From positions 1,674,001-1,738,000 of the forward strand of contig NZ_CP114058.1 in the NCBI RefSeq assembly GCF_026967475.1: a stretch of 64,000 bases of DNA. The letters are read 5' to 3'. Positions 11,482 through 20,976 of this stretch are shown here, one piece after another; the stretch's first letter is position 1, and every line of letters starts with the position of its first letter. The notes beneath the pieces are model-generated. The model was given only the letters and a program-made list of their open reading frames with translations, was not told where the DNA came from and searched no databases. A program made the translations under genes and the position numbers. This stretch comes from Rouxiella chamberiensis. Lineage in GTDB: Bacteria > Pseudomonadota > Gammaproteobacteria > Enterobacterales > Enterobacteriaceae.

Positions 11482-11844
11482 TTACTTGCTCTCTTTGATA
11501 TAACCTGTCTTGAATTTCTCTTTGCCAATTGTTCGATTATAATTGACAATTATCTGCGCAATCTGAAACTGAACCGCTCGATTGGCATTATCTCTATCTT
11601 CCTGCGATGCCTTGTTTTTCTCGATAGCAATGGCCATCTTTTGCAGCGCCTGAGAGACATCGTCTACGGCTTTGGTAAACAATCCCTTATTTTCAGCAAG
11701 ATAGCTACTTTCCACTCTTTCCATATAGGTATCTGCCAGTTGACTGAAATTAATCACCTCAATGTTTGAAATGACGTCATCCTCTTCATATTCGGCAAGA
11801 AGATTTTCAAGTTCCGGCAGGTCGGAATTCAATGATAGTCTCAT
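11482..11844 (-). CDS. Hypothetical AT-rich helical protein, 120 aa
   Basis: I do not recognise this protein. It starts MRLSLNSDLPELENLLAEYEEDD (acidic) and continues as a largely helical chain with no signal peptide and no membrane segment; residues 40-95 alternate charged and hydrophobic residues as in an amphipathic helical bundle, and the tail is basic (GKEKFKTGYIKESK). Base composition is clearly more AT-rich than the core genes on either side. It lies alone in the region between the alginate-lyase-like gene and the acyltransferase. The ATG at 11844 has a weak AGGAA 5-8 bases upstream. A small cytoplasmic or secreted accessory protein are both possible. Confidence 0.6.
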   Translation of the reverse strand: MRLSLNSDLPELENLLAEYEEDDVISNIEVINFSQLADTYMERVESSYLAENKGLFTKAVDDVSQALQKMAIAIEKNKASQEDRDNANRAVQFQIAQIIVNYNRTIGKEKFKTGYIKESK

Positions 11845-12094
11845 AAATATTCCTAATGTTATTTTGCAGGGGAATAAATCCTTACCCCTTGAATCTAGTT
11901 ACTCTCCTTCACCTGTCAAATATAATTTTATTTTCCAATATTGGTATTTCACATCAAATTAAAGAACGCGATTTCAAAAATGAAATATAAACAGCAATAA
12001 CGCTGTGGATCACAGTAATGGTCAAATAAAACGCCGTGGGGTCCCGCACATTATCGGCGGAGGCCTTCGGCATCATGCAATTTTCCTGCATGTG

Positions 12095-13173
12095 TTAAAT
12101 CAGCTTTTCAACTTTATTTTTAAAAACAAAGCTCAAAACGATGATGACTGCCATCGAGATAAGTGACGATAGGATGCCTGATTGAAGAATAGAGTTGCTC
12201 CATGCGCTTTGCAGGATCAAGAAAGTAAAATCGAGAAAAATAATGTGCGAGTAGTACATAAATGTAGAAGTAACGCGCGTATTGCTTCCTAGCAGATTGA
12301 TATTGGGCCTTTTGAGACAAAGCAGGAAAATGGTTAACGCCAGAAGCGGTGTCGACAACATCATGTCTATCGAGGTAATGAATTTATTTTGCATTCCCTG
12401 CAAAGCATGGGTCGACAACCCTGATTCAATAAGCAAAATCAATGAACAGGCGAAAATGATGGCGGTGAATTTTAATTTGGCGCGCACAAGTTTATCGTGG
12501 TGCCGAGCGACAATAAAACCCAGGATAAACATGGGCGCGCCATAAAAGAGCCCATTTCTGCATAAAAATAATCTTTGGCTGTCCGAGGAGATAAGTGCCC
12601 AATTAAGAGTTGTTCCTATAATCCATAAAACGACACAGGCGAGTATCCCGGCGCGGGTATTTTTCTTGAGCACGTTACGTGTCAGGTAGCAAAGCAGTGC
12701 AGCGATGAGCAAGGCAGGAATAAACCACAGATGCACGACCCCGGTGATTTCGGCACGCAACATCAGGTACAGCTTGCGGATCAGGCCCACGTCATCAAGA
12801 ATGAAAATACTCTTCAATGCATACAGGTACATAACAGACCAGAGTAGGTATATTTTCCCGATATGATAGAACCACTTTTTAACGTTGTTTTTCTGCACTG
12901 TCTTGAAAAAGAAATATCCGCTGGCAATAAAATAAAAAGGCACGGCGGTTTTAAAAAACCGTTTACCAGAAATCCGATCCAGTAGCCCGGGTCTTTAATA
13001 TCAAAAAGAAAGCCATGCATCATGACAACCGTCACAGCAAAAATCAGCTTCATACTGTCGATAGTTTTATTACTGACGTTATCCCGAACGTTGTCTTCGT
13101 CTGACGGAAATGCATTACCTGGACTCACTGTCGCACGGTGTATCATTGTCGAACTCCATAAACCGTCGGGCAT
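12095..13173 (-). CDS. Acyltransferase-3 family integral membrane protein (one-base frameshift)
   Basis: Multi-pass membrane O-acyltransferase of the AT3 family (OafA/YiaH type), which acetylate or acylate surface glycans. The N-terminal part gives NVSNKTIDSMKLIFAVTVVMMHGF, with the family's early His, then an indel. The T6 run (forward A6 at 12953-12958) should be T7, which joins GFLVNG to FFKTAVPFYFIASGYFFF, a hallmark AT3 segment. About ten hydrophobic helices follow, with the conserved VHLWFIPALLIA in the middle. Repaired length is about 359. The start is uncertain: the ATG at 13173 gives a 35-residue polar leader, and starts near 13146 are possible. Composition is AT-rich, as for its neighbour, suggesting acquired DNA. 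Confidence 0.8.
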
Positions 13174-13800
13174 GAAGTAAAATGGGAGAGTTTTATTTAT
13201 TAGGCAGTATTTTATATAACGCCCATGACTGTATTGGAAAGGCTTTTCGCAAATAAAAGCGTATTTTTGTTAGATGCATAACAAATTTTTTCTGAAAAAA
13301 ATCAAAAAATCCATTTAATTGATGGAATTAGCATAAAATTAAGTTTTATTTAATTTTCTCTAAATAAAAAATAAAACTTAAGCCTTATCGAACAATCAGC
13401 GCATCACTTTATTGCTAAAATTTCAATTTTATTTATTTTACCCGCTAACCTGTTTACTCTTTTCCTTGACCTCTTCCACAATAATCGACAATAACTGTAT
13501 TCTTTTAATCGCAACATCAATGCGTTGCCGTTTTACGCCTTTAAAAGGGTGGCAACACAGGTCACAGATTTATTGCCTTGTCCGCGTTGCCCCTTTTCAG
13601 CGCTTGGACATGGCCGGGACAGGAGCCCGTATTGGCGATGGTGGTGCCCAAACCTGCTGGAAAGTCGCTATAAAACGTGTTGGCATTCGCGCTGGTAATC
13701 CGTAACATACACGCCAATTATCTTTATGCAGCTTTTACAGGCTCGCGCCAAGGCAGTGATGCCCTTCTGGTGCCCTTTTTAGATCTCGAGCGTCGATACA
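13174..13800. other. AT-rich intergenic region with an inverted repeat upstream of ttcA
   Basis: About 630 bases without a supportable gene. A short plus-strand frame at 13412-13705 has no protein-like character. A perfect 13-bp inverted repeat (TTAAGTTTTATTT at 13339-13351, AAATAAAACTTAA at 13369-13381, 17-base loop) lies within an A/T-only stretch, which could be an H-NS-type curved region or an operator. The last 200 bases are more GC-rich and should contain the ttcA promoter. Confidence 0.5.
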
Positions 13801-14730
13801 ATGTTTGAAAAACAAGAAGTTACAAAGAAAGAACAGGTCAACCTGAACAAATTGCAAAAACGTCTGCGTCGTGACGTCGGCAAAGCTATCGCCGATTTTG
13901 GCATGATTGAAGAAGGCGACCGCATCATGGTTTGCCTGTCCGGCGGCAAAGACAGCTATACCATGCTCGAGATCCTGCGCAATCTTCAGCAGAGCGCACC
14001 GGTTAATTTCTCGCTGATTGCCGTAAATCTGGACCAAAAACAACCCGGCTTCCCTGCCCATATCCTGCCGGAATATCTTGAGCAACAGGGCGTGGAATAC
14101 AAGATTGTCGAAGAGAACACCTATGCCATCGTCAAGGACAAAATCCCTGAAGGCAAAACCACCTGTTCTCTTTGCTCGCGCCTGCGTCGCGGCATTCTTT
14201 ATCGTACGGCCACCGAACTGGGCTGTACCAAGATTGCGCTCGGCCACCACCGCGATGACATTCTGCAAACCCTTTTCCTGAACATGTTCTACGGCGGCAA
14301 GATGAAAGGCATGCCCCCGAAGTTGATGAGCGACGACGGAAAGCACATCGTTATTCGTCCGCTGGCCTACTGCCGCGAAAAAGATATCGAGCGTTTTGCG
14401 ATTGCCCGTCAGTACCCGATTATCCCTTGCAACCTGTGCGGTTCACAGCCGAATCTGCAACGTCAGGTGATAGGCGATATGCTGAAAGACTGGGACAAAC
14501 GTTATCCCGGCCGTATCGAAACCATGTTCAGCGCGATGCAAAATATTGTGCCGTCCCATCTCAATGACACCAGCCTGTTTGACTTCAAGGCGATTCATCA
14601 CGGCAGCGATGTGGTGGACGGCGGCGATCTGGCCTTCGACCGTGAAGACATTCCCATGCAGCCGGTCGGCTGGCAGGCGGAAGACGAAGAGCTGGCTATC
14701 GAGCGTCTGGACGTGTTGCAGATTAAATAA
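13801..14730 (+). CDS. ttcA: tRNA 2-thiocytidine(32) synthetase TtcA
   Basis: Cytosolic Fe-S enzyme that thiolates cytidine 32 of several tRNAs using ATP. The 309-residue product shows the PP-loop SGGKDS (about 48-53), the paired cysteines CSLC (about 122-125) that hold the cluster, and the [19 protein letters not shown] segment. Its sequence is collinear with E. coli TtcA from [19 protein letters not shown] onwards. The ribosome-binding site is weak. In E. coli this gene is the attachment site of the Rac prophage; here it is intact. An intrinsic terminator follows. Confidence 0.97.
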   Translation: MFEKQEVTKKEQVNLNKLQKRLRRDVGKAIADFGMIEEGDRIMVCLSGGKDSYTMLEILRNLQQSAPVNFSLIAVNLDQKQPGFPAHILPEYLEQQGVEYKIVEENTYAIVKDKIPEGKTTCSLCSRLRRGILYRTATELGCTKIALGHHRDDILQTLFLNMFYGGKMKGMPPKLMSDDGKHIVIRPLAYCREKDIERFAIARQYPIIPCNLCGSQPNLQRQVIGDMLKDWDKRYPGRIETMFSAMQNIVPSHLNDTSLFDFKAIHHGSDVVDGGDLAFDREDIPMQPVGWQAEDEELAIERLDVLQIK

Positions 14731-14750
14731 GTTTTATCTCTAGAAAATAA

Positions 14751-14787
14751 AAACGCGCTGAGACATTTCGTATCAGCGCGTTTTTTT
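14751..14787. terminator. Bidirectional intrinsic terminator after ttcA
   Basis: AAACGCGCTGA pairs with TCAGCGCG, followed by seven T on the plus strand and five T on the minus strand. It separates ttcA from the convergent ABC operon. Confidence 0.88.
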
Positions 14788-14802
14788 AGGGTAAGCCGTG
14801 AA

Positions 14803-16402
14803 TCAGGCGGTTTGTTCCTGCAACCAGCCAATACGCATTTCCGGCACCGAACGCAGCAGCTCACGGGTATAAGTGTCGAGCGGTTTCGGCAAGCGTGGTA
14901 TTTACCGATCCCTTTCTGACAATCTGCCCTTTCAGCAATACCGCAACCTCGTCGGCCACTTCGCGCACCACCTGCAAATCGTGGGTAATAAACAGGTAGG
15001 AGATGCCGGTCTGCTGCTGAATTCGGCGCAGCAGCGCCAGAACATCGCGTGCCACCAGCGGGTCCAGCGCGGAAGTCGGTTCGTCGCAGATGATCAGTTT
15101 TGGCTCCGCCGCCAACGCGCGGGCGATACAGACGCGCTGCTTCTGCCCACCCGACAAGGCGGCCGGAAAACGCGTCGCCATCTCGGCATCAAGCCCGACC
15201 TGCGCCAGTAACTCCGCGACACGAAGCTCACGCTGCTGACGATTCAACGTGCCGAAACACGCCAGCACACGCGCAATCTGACTGCCGACCCGCTCCCTGG
15301 GATTCAGCGCGGTGTCGGGAATCTGATGAATCAGCTGAATGTCGCGCAACTGTTGGCGACTTCGCGCGCGAAGCCCTGCCGCCAACGGCTGTTTGTCGAG
15401 ACTCACCTGCCCGCTCTCGGGTTTGTGCAAGCCGCAAATCACTTTACCGAGCGTGGATTTCCCGGAACCGGATTCGCCTATTACGGCCAGTGTCCTGCCG
15501 CGCGAAATAGACAGCGACAGATTCTGTAATACGGGCTGATGATGATAGCGGGCGCTGATGTTCTCTATTCGCAGCAGCTCGGGTTGATCCATCGGCAGAG
15601 GCTTGCGATCCTCGCCGTGCGCCGTCAGCAGGCGTCGGGTGTAGTCCTGCTGCGGTGCGTGCAACAGTTGCTCCGTTGCGGCCTGCTCGACGGTTTTGCC
15701 ATGCTGCAAGACCATGATGCGATCGCTCACCTGCGCGACTACGGCAAGGTCATGGCTGATATAAATCGCCGCAACGCCGGTCAGGCGAATGACATCGACA
15801 ATGGCTTTCAGCACGCCGAGCTGCGTGGTGACATCCAGCGCCGTCGTCGGTTCGTCGAAAATCAGCAGTTCAGGGCCCGCGCACAACGCCATGGCAATCA
15901 TGGCGCGCTGGAGTTGCCCGCCCGAGACCTGATGCGGATAGCGATGATAAAACTGCGCCGGTTCCGGCAGCCCAAGCTGGGTAAACAGCTCGATGGCCTT
16001 GGCCTGCGCCTGCTGACGCGGCAGGATGCGGTGTTTCAGCGTGGCTTCTATCACTTGCTCACCCAGCGTAATCGCCGGATTAAACGCTGCGCCGGAAGAC
16101 TGCGCCACATAGGCAATGCGTTTACCGCGCAACACTCGCAGCTGGCGTTGCGACTGGCGGCAGATATCGGTCTGGTTGAACAGGATCCGGCCCGATTCGA
16201 TGCGCATGCCGTGACGACAATGCCCAAGAATCGCCAGTCCAATCGTCGACTTGCCTGCGCCCGATTCGCCAATCAGACCCAGCACCTCGCCCGCCTGCAA
16301 CTCGAAAGAGACTTCATCGACCAGCCGACGCTGCGCCTTGTCAGTCGAGCGCACGACCAGTTTTTCTACCCGCAGCAGCGGTGAAGCCGTTGACTTATCC
16401 AT
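14803..16402 (-). CDS. Double ATPase of a peptide/nickel-type ABC importer (frameshift near 3' end)
   Basis: Fused tandem ATP-binding protein (DppD-DppF in one chain) energising the two permeases encoded upstream. Each half has Walker A (GESGAGKST about residue 44; GESGSGKST about 312), the ABC signature (VSGGQLQRAM; LSGGQKQRVC) and Walker B (LLIFDEPTTALD; LIICDEPTSALD). The frame as given stops at 14861 in a non-family tail. An extra T opposite 14891-14892 is responsible: without it the frame continues as PKPLDTYTRELLRSVPEMRIGWLQEQTA, the normal C-terminus, to a TGA at 14803-14805 (532 residues). Its ATG overlaps the stop of the upstream permease by eight bases, as expected in this operon. 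Confidence 0.9.
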
Positions 16403-17213
16403 GATGACCTCCCCACGAACGTGAGCTGCCGCTCATCAGCCAGTCGGCGACCGCATTGATAGCCAGCGCCAGAATGGCAATCGCTCCGCCCGGGATTAGG
16501 GCCGCCCACACGCCAAACAGAATGCCGTCCTTGTTGTCACGCGCCAATCCGCCCCAATCGGCGGTCGGCGGTTGAATGCCCAACCCGAGGAAGGAGAGCG
16601 CCGACAGGAACAGTAAAATAAAGATAAAACGCAGGCCAAACTCGGCGATCAGCGTTTGCAGCGCATTGGGCAGCACCACGCGCCAGAGGATCCAGCCAAG
16701 GCTTTCGCCGCGCAGGCGCGCCACGTCGACAAACTCCATCACGCCGATTTCCACCGCCAGGGCTCGCGCCACGCGAAGCACGCGGGTCGATTCGAGCAGG
16801 CCCAGCACCAGCGTCAGAGTCAGAATGGTTTTCGGGAGAACGGCAAGCACGATAAGCGCGAAAATCAGCGTCGGGATCGCCATGATCATGTCATTGATGC
16901 GTGAAATGGTCTGATCCAGCCAGCCGCCGCTGACGCCGGCAATAAAGCCGAGGGTGCAGCCGACAACAAAGGCGACCAGTGCGGCGAGCGCGGTCACGCC
17001 AAGCGAGACACGCGTGCCCCAAATCATTCGCGACAGCAAATCCCGGCCCAGATTATCGGTGCCGAGGCGCAGCGCGGCGTCAGGCGCCTGCCACGCCATG
17101 CCGATGACTTTATCGGGTGCGTAAGGCGCCAGCCACGGCGCGAACAGGGCAACCAGCACGAACAGGAGCAATCCTGTCAGTCCCAGAATGGCGGTGGGTT
17201 TTAATGCGGGCAT
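16395..17213 (-). CDS. ABC importer permease, DppC/OppC type
   Basis: Inner-membrane permease of 272 residues with about six helices. The N-terminal domain LFAPWLAPYAPDK and the GTDNLGRDLLSRMIWGTRVSLGV motif are diagnostic of the DppC/OppC family. The EAA-type coupling loop, DVARLRGESLGWILWRVVLPNA, lies around residues 165-186. It is co-transcribed with the second permease (23 bases upstream) and overlaps the ATPase start. The substrate is discussed under the operon's methyltransferase. Confidence 0.92.
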   Translation of the reverse strand: MPALKPTAILGLTGLLLFVLVALFAPWLAPYAPDKVIGMAWQAPDAALRLGTDNLGRDLLSRMIWGTRVSLGVTALAALVAFVVGCTLGFIAGVSGGWLDQTISRINDMIMAIPTLIFALIVLAVLPKTILTLTLVLGLLESTRVLRVARALAVEIGVMEFVDVARLRGESLGWILWRVVLPNALQTLIAEFGLRFIFILLFLSALSFLGLGIQPPTADWGGLARDNKDGILFGVWAALIPGGAIAILALAINAVADWLMSGSSRSWGGHHG

Positions 17214-17236
17214 GTCAAAAAGTCCTCAGCGGCCGC

Positions 17237-18226
17237 CTAGCGTGAATGACGCAGGCGCGGGTTGGCAATCAGCGCCAACACGTCGGCCAGCAGATTAAGC
17301 AAAATATAAACACCGGCCAGCAACAGTGCGCAGTCCTGCATGACGGGGATATCGCGTTTACTGATGCTATCGACCATGTATTGCCCCAGTCCCGGATACA
17401 CAAAGACGTTTTCGACAATCACCACGCCGACCATCAGGTAGGCCAGATTGATAGCCACCACGTTGATGATGGGGCCGAGCGCGTTGGGCAGCACGTGACG
17501 CCAGAGGATGCGCGCGGGCGTCAGTCCCTTGAGCAGTGCGGTATCGACATAGGCGGCGCTTTGCGCGGCAATAAGCGCCGCGCGCGTCATATTGCTCATA
17601 TGGCCGACGATCGCCAGCACCAGCGTGGCACAGGGCAAGGCAATGGCGGAAAGTTTGGCCGAAAGAGACATCGCGTCGGACAGCGAACTGTTGCTCGGCG
17701 CCCAGGCAAGCGTAATCGCGAACACCAGGATAAGCAGATAGCCGGAGAAGAACTCGGGCAAGGCCACCGCCGCACGCGCAAGACCGTTAAGCAGCGTATC
17801 GACCAGCCCGCCCTGATAGCGAACAGACAGAAACCCAATCAGCAGCGCGAGAGGCACGGCAATAACCGCCGTACAGCCTGCAAGAAACAGCGTGTTGTCC
17901 AGACGACTGAACAGCGGCCCCGCAATGGCTTCGCGGCTGGTATAGCTGATGCCGAAATCGCCGTGCAGAATCCCCAGCAACCAGCTGAAATAACGCCCCA
18001 GTGCGGGTTGGTCCAGACCAAGTTGCAGATTAAGTTCATGAATGGCGGCGGGCGTGGCGCTTTGCCCGAGAATGGCGGTCGCGGCATTGCCGGGCAGCAG
18101 TTGTACGCCGACAAAGATAAGGGCCGATACGGCCAGCACCATCAATACGCCATAGCCGAGTCGACGAAGCACCAGCCCCGCCAACGATGAACGGCCCGCA
18201 GGCCGTTGTGTAGAGAGTTCAGACAT
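17237..18226 (-). CDS. ABC importer permease, DppB/OppB type
   Basis: Inner-membrane permease of 329 residues, the partner of the DppC-type protein. It begins with a short basic cytoplasmic tail and the family start LVLRRLGYGVLMVLAVSALIFVGVQLLPGNAA, contains LGLDQPALGRYFSWLLGILHGDFGIS, and has its coupling loop at TALLKGLTPARILWRHVLPNALGPI (about 235-260). Thirteen bases separate it from the binding-protein gene. Intact. Confidence 0.92.
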   Translation of the reverse strand: MSELSTQRPAGRSSLAGLVLRRLGYGVLMVLAVSALIFVGVQLLPGNAATAILGQSATPAAIHELNLQLGLDQPALGRYFSWLLGILHGDFGISYTSREAIAGPLFSRLDNTLFLAGCTAVIAVPLALLIGFLSVRYQGGLVDTLLNGLARAAVALPEFFSGYLLILVFAITLAWAPSNSSLSDAMSLSAKLSAIALPCATLVLAIVGHMSNMTRAALIAAQSAAYVDTALLKGLTPARILWRHVLPNALGPIINVVAINLAYLMVGVVIVENVFVYPGLGQYMVDSISKRDIPVMQDCALLLAGVYILLNLLADVLALIANPRLRHSR

Positions 18227-18239
18227 AAACAGTTTCCGC

Positions 18240-19787
18240 CTAGCTTTCTATCCAGACTTTTTCGGCCGCGCGGTTCCCGCTCAGCGGCATGCCCGGCACA
18301 GAAGTAAAGCCTTTGATTTTGGTCGAGCAGCCGTCGAGCGCATCGGCATACAGCGGAATAATTTCGCTGCCCTGATCCACCAGCATGACCTGGATGTCGT
18401 GGTAAATCTGTTTACGGCGCGCTTCGTCCTGTTCGCCACGTGCGGCTTTGACCATCGCATCGAAGGCCGGTACGTGCCACGCAGACTCATTCCAGGAGGA
18501 CTGGCTGGTAAACACCAGTGACAGCATGGCGTCGGCGGTGGGGCGGCTCGCCCAGTTGGAGGACACAAAGACCTTTTTCTGCCAGGTATCGTTCCAGAAG
18601 GCGTCGTCCGGTACGTGATCGACCTTGATGTCGATACCCGCCCTGGCCGCCGACTGCTGATAAAGTTGCGCGGCGTCGACCGACCCCGGGAAGCCCGCAT
18701 CGGCGACCGACAGGGTCAATGGCCCGGTAAAGCCTGACTTCTTCCAGTGGAATTTTGCCTGCTCGGGATCATAGGGACGCTGCGGAATATCTTTGGCGAA
18801 GTAGCGATTCGACGGGAAGAACGGGTTGTCGTTGCCCACGCTTGCGAAACCGCCGAGCACGGTGTCGATAATCTGCTTGCGATCGATGGCGTATTTCAGC
18901 GCCAGACGGCCTTCCACATTATCGAAAGGAGCCAGATTCGACAGGCCGGGGAAGGTGTAGATAGCGCTGTCTTTGGCGCGCACCAGCTGAATATTCGGCA
19001 TGCGCTGAATACGCCCGACGATGCGCGGATTAACCCGGTTGATAAGCTGCGCGGAACCGCTGACCAGTGCCGCCACGCGGGCGGTAGAGTCGTTCATCGC
19101 CAGCGTTTCCACGGAATCGACATGGCCTCGCGCGCTGTTCCAGTGATTTGGGTTGCGCTTGGTCAGCGTCGTCACACCCGGCTGGAACTTTTCGAGAATA
19201 AACGCGCCGGTGCCGATGCCCTTGTCGAAGTTTTCGTTCTCGGCAGTGATAACAAAGTGCACGGCAGAGAGCAGCCAGATGAATTCCACATCCGGCGAGT
19301 TCAGCTTGAGGGTAACTTCATGCTCGCCGGTGGCGGTAATTGACGCAACCGGATCCAGATAACCTTTTACCGGCGAAGTCGATTTCTCGCCACGGTGGTG
19401 ATTCAGCGAGTAGACCACGTCTTTCGCGCCGAGCGAACGGCCGTCGTGGAACTGTACGCCCTGACGAATCTTCAGAACCCAGGTCTTGCTGCCGTCGGCA
19501 GCAGACCAGGATTCGGCCAGCGAAGGCGCGAGCTGCCCTTTTTCGTCAATCTCGACCAGACTGTTGAAAATCTGCGAGCCGACGAAATACATGTAGGTTT
19601 CAAACCAGAACGCCGGATCCAGGCGATCGGTGCTGGAAGCATTGTCGATCCCGACGACCAGATGACCGCCCTTTTTCGGCACGGCGCTGTCTGCGGCCAG
19701 AGCGTTGGAAAACGGCCACAGCGAACCGGTAGCCGCAGCGACAGAGAGAGCCCCTGCGCTTTTGATAAACGAACGACGATCTATCAT
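18240..19787 (-). CDS. Family-5 extracellular solute-binding protein with Tat-like signal
   Basis: Periplasmic binding protein (515 residues, SBP_bac_5) delivering substrate to the permease pair. It begins MIDRRSFIKSAGALSVAAA, a twin-arginine signal (DRRSFIK) rather than a plain Sec signal, with likely cleavage after NALA. Core family blocks include LDPAFWFETYMYFVGSQIFNSLVE, LAPSLAESWSAADGSKTWVLKIRQGVQFHDG and the C-terminal repeat-lobe region. Such proteins bind peptides, nickel, glutathione or other amino-acid-like ligands. The neighbouring homocysteine methyltransferase and the MetJ-like promoter sites point to a methionine-related or methyl-donor ligand, which is inference. Confidence 0.9.
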   Translation of the reverse strand: MIDRRSFIKSAGALSVAAATGSLWPFSNALAADSAVPKKGGHLVVGIDNASSTDRLDPAFWFETYMYFVGSQIFNSLVEIDEKGQLAPSLAESWSAADGSKTWVLKIRQGVQFHDGRSLGAKDVVYSLNHHRGEKSTSPVKGYLDPVASITATGEHEVTLKLNSPDVEFIWLLSAVHFVITAENENFDKGIGTGAFILEKFQPGVTTLTKRNPNHWNSARGHVDSVETLAMNDSTARVAALVSGSAQLINRVNPRIVGRIQRMPNIQLVRAKDSAIYTFPGLSNLAPFDNVEGRLALKYAIDRKQIIDTVLGGFASVGNDNPFFPSNRYFAKDIPQRPYDPEQAKFHWKKSGFTGPLTLSVADAGFPGSVDAAQLYQQSAARAGIDIKVDHVPDDAFWNDTWQKKVFVSSNWASRPTADAMLSLVFTSQSSWNESAWHVPAFDAMVKAARGEQDEARRKQIYHDIQVMLVDQGSEIIPLYADALDGCSTKIKGFTSVPGMPLSGNRAAEKVWIES

Positions 19788-19849
19788 GAGTTTCCCTTAG
19801 CAAGAGGCAATGCCTCTCAATAATTAAAATGGAGTAATGCGTATTTTTT

Positions 19850-20752
19850 TTAACGGCCCAAGGACTGTTTCAGCGCGGCAATATGCTCCGGACCGATACC
19901 GCAGCAGCCGCCGACCATCGTGGCTCCTGCTTCGACCCAGGTTTCTGCGAAATGCAGGTAACCTTGAGGATCGGTATCTTTGCGCATTTCGCTGAGGCCT
20001 TCATTGGCCCCGCGTTTATTGTCGGAAGGCTCGAAGGCATTGGCATAAACGCCGATGTCCAGCGCAGAGCCATGTCGGGTCGCCACTTCCCGCGCCTCAT
20101 GCACGGCGCTTGCCATCACTTCCGGACGACTGCAGTTGAACAAGATAGCGCTGCCCGCCAGACGCAGCACGGCGTTCACGGCCTCGGTAACGGATTCGCC
20201 CGAACGCAGCACCGCCTTGCCGTCGTCGCCAAGCGCATCCTGAAGGGTAAAGGAGAGCCACAGCGGGCGCGGATCGTTACCAAGCACTTCGCGCACCAAT
20301 TCGACTTCCACCACCGCGCTTTGCGTTTCGGCAAGCCACAGGTCAACACTGTCTTTCAGATTGTCGACCAGCACGGTAAGCAGACGCTTCGCCTGCGTCG
20401 GTTCAAACAGATCGGGGCGATAGGAACCCAGCACCGGCGGCAGCGAACCGGCCACCTTTACCGGCACCGGCGCGGCATCGGCCGCTTCACGGGCGAGCTT
20501 GCCTGACAGGGCAATCGGTTCTGCGCCCTGCCCGGCAAAGACGTCATCGCCGACGTGGAAAGGCACCACGGCATAACTGTTGGTGGAAATAACCTCGGAA
20601 CCCGCGGCAATAAAGGCATCATGGGCCTGACGCACAAAGTGCGGTGCCTCCATCAAGGCCAGCGCGGACCACTCGGGCTGACGAAAAGGTGCGCCCATAC
20701 GCGCGAGTTCGCGGCCCATACCGCCATCCAGAATCACTGTTTTTTTGCTCAT
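19850..20752 (-). CDS. Homocysteine S-methyltransferase family protein (MmuM-like)
   Basis: Zinc-dependent methyltransferase of 300 residues making methionine from homocysteine and a methyl donor such as S-methylmethionine. Features are ILDGGMGRELARMG (residues 7-20), the ISTNSYAVVPFHV substrate segment, the zinc-ligand Cys in ILFNCSRPEV (about 209) and the paired zinc Cys in MVGGCCGIGPEHI (about 283-284). The ATG at 20752 begins the operon; the ABC-importer genes follow after 62 bases. The combination suggests uptake of a methylated sulfur or betaine compound that serves as methyl donor. MetJ-box-like sites lie about 90-110 bases upstream. Confidence 0.88.
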   Translation of the reverse strand: MSKKTVILDGGMGRELARMGAPFRQPEWSALALMEAPHFVRQAHDAFIAAGSEVISTNSYAVVPFHVGDDVFAGQGAEPIALSGKLAREAADAAPVPVKVAGSLPPVLGSYRPDLFEPTQAKRLLTVLVDNLKDSVDLWLAETQSAVVEVELVREVLGNDPRPLWLSFTLQDALGDDGKAVLRSGESVTEAVNAVLRLAGSAILFNCSRPEVMASAVHEAREVATRHGSALDIGVYANAFEPSDNKRGANEGLSEMRKDTDPQGYLHFAETWVEAGATMVGGCCGIGPEHIAALKQSLGR

Positions 20753-20818
20753 TTTTATAAGATTGTCCGCAGTTTACCGTTAGGGGGTGTCTATAAGGTT
20801 TTAAAAAATCAAGGTGGA

Positions 20819-20858
20819 TGACACTCTACAAAACACGCGTTTGGATGTCTAGATATCT
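20819..20858 (-). promoter_or_regulatory. Promoter with tandem MetJ-box-like operator for the importer operon
   Basis: On the minus strand the sequence AGATATCTAGACATCC (20843-20858) is two adjacent 8-mers each close to the MetJ consensus AGACGTCT. A possible -35 TAGACA lies inside the second box, followed by exactly 17 bases and a possible -10 TAGAGT ending near 20822. Operator over -35 is the normal arrangement for MetJ repression by S-adenosylmethionine. Box matches and spacing are seen; MetJ binding is inferred. Confidence 0.6.
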
Positions 20859-20927
20859 TTATGGATAGAGGGGTGAAAGCAAAAACGGGCAGGCGGGGGT
20901 TGAGAGAGTGCGTTAAACGCGTAACCC

Positions 20928-20941
20928 TTGCGCTAAATCAA
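20928..20941 (+). promoter_or_regulatory. FNR box upstream of fnrS
   Basis: TTGCGCTAAATCAA matches the FNR consensus TTGAT-N4-ATCAA at eight of ten defined positions. Its centre is about 42 bases before the predicted fnrS 5' end, the class II activator distance. A -10-like TATCTA follows at 20967-20972. Confidence 0.8.
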
Positions 20942-20976
20942 TAAATTTAATGATGAACTAAGGCACTATCTATTTC

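Noticed and set aside
13412..13705. 97-codon frame in the gap before ttcA
   Set aside because: No ribosome-binding site, mixed composition across an AT/GC boundary, and no protein-like features beyond a chance hydrophobic start.
20753..20842. SAM riboswitch in the methyltransferase leader
   Set aside because: The leader of about 70-90 bases shows no conserved SAM-I or SAM-II core and no terminator hairpin; the MetJ-like boxes explain the likely control.
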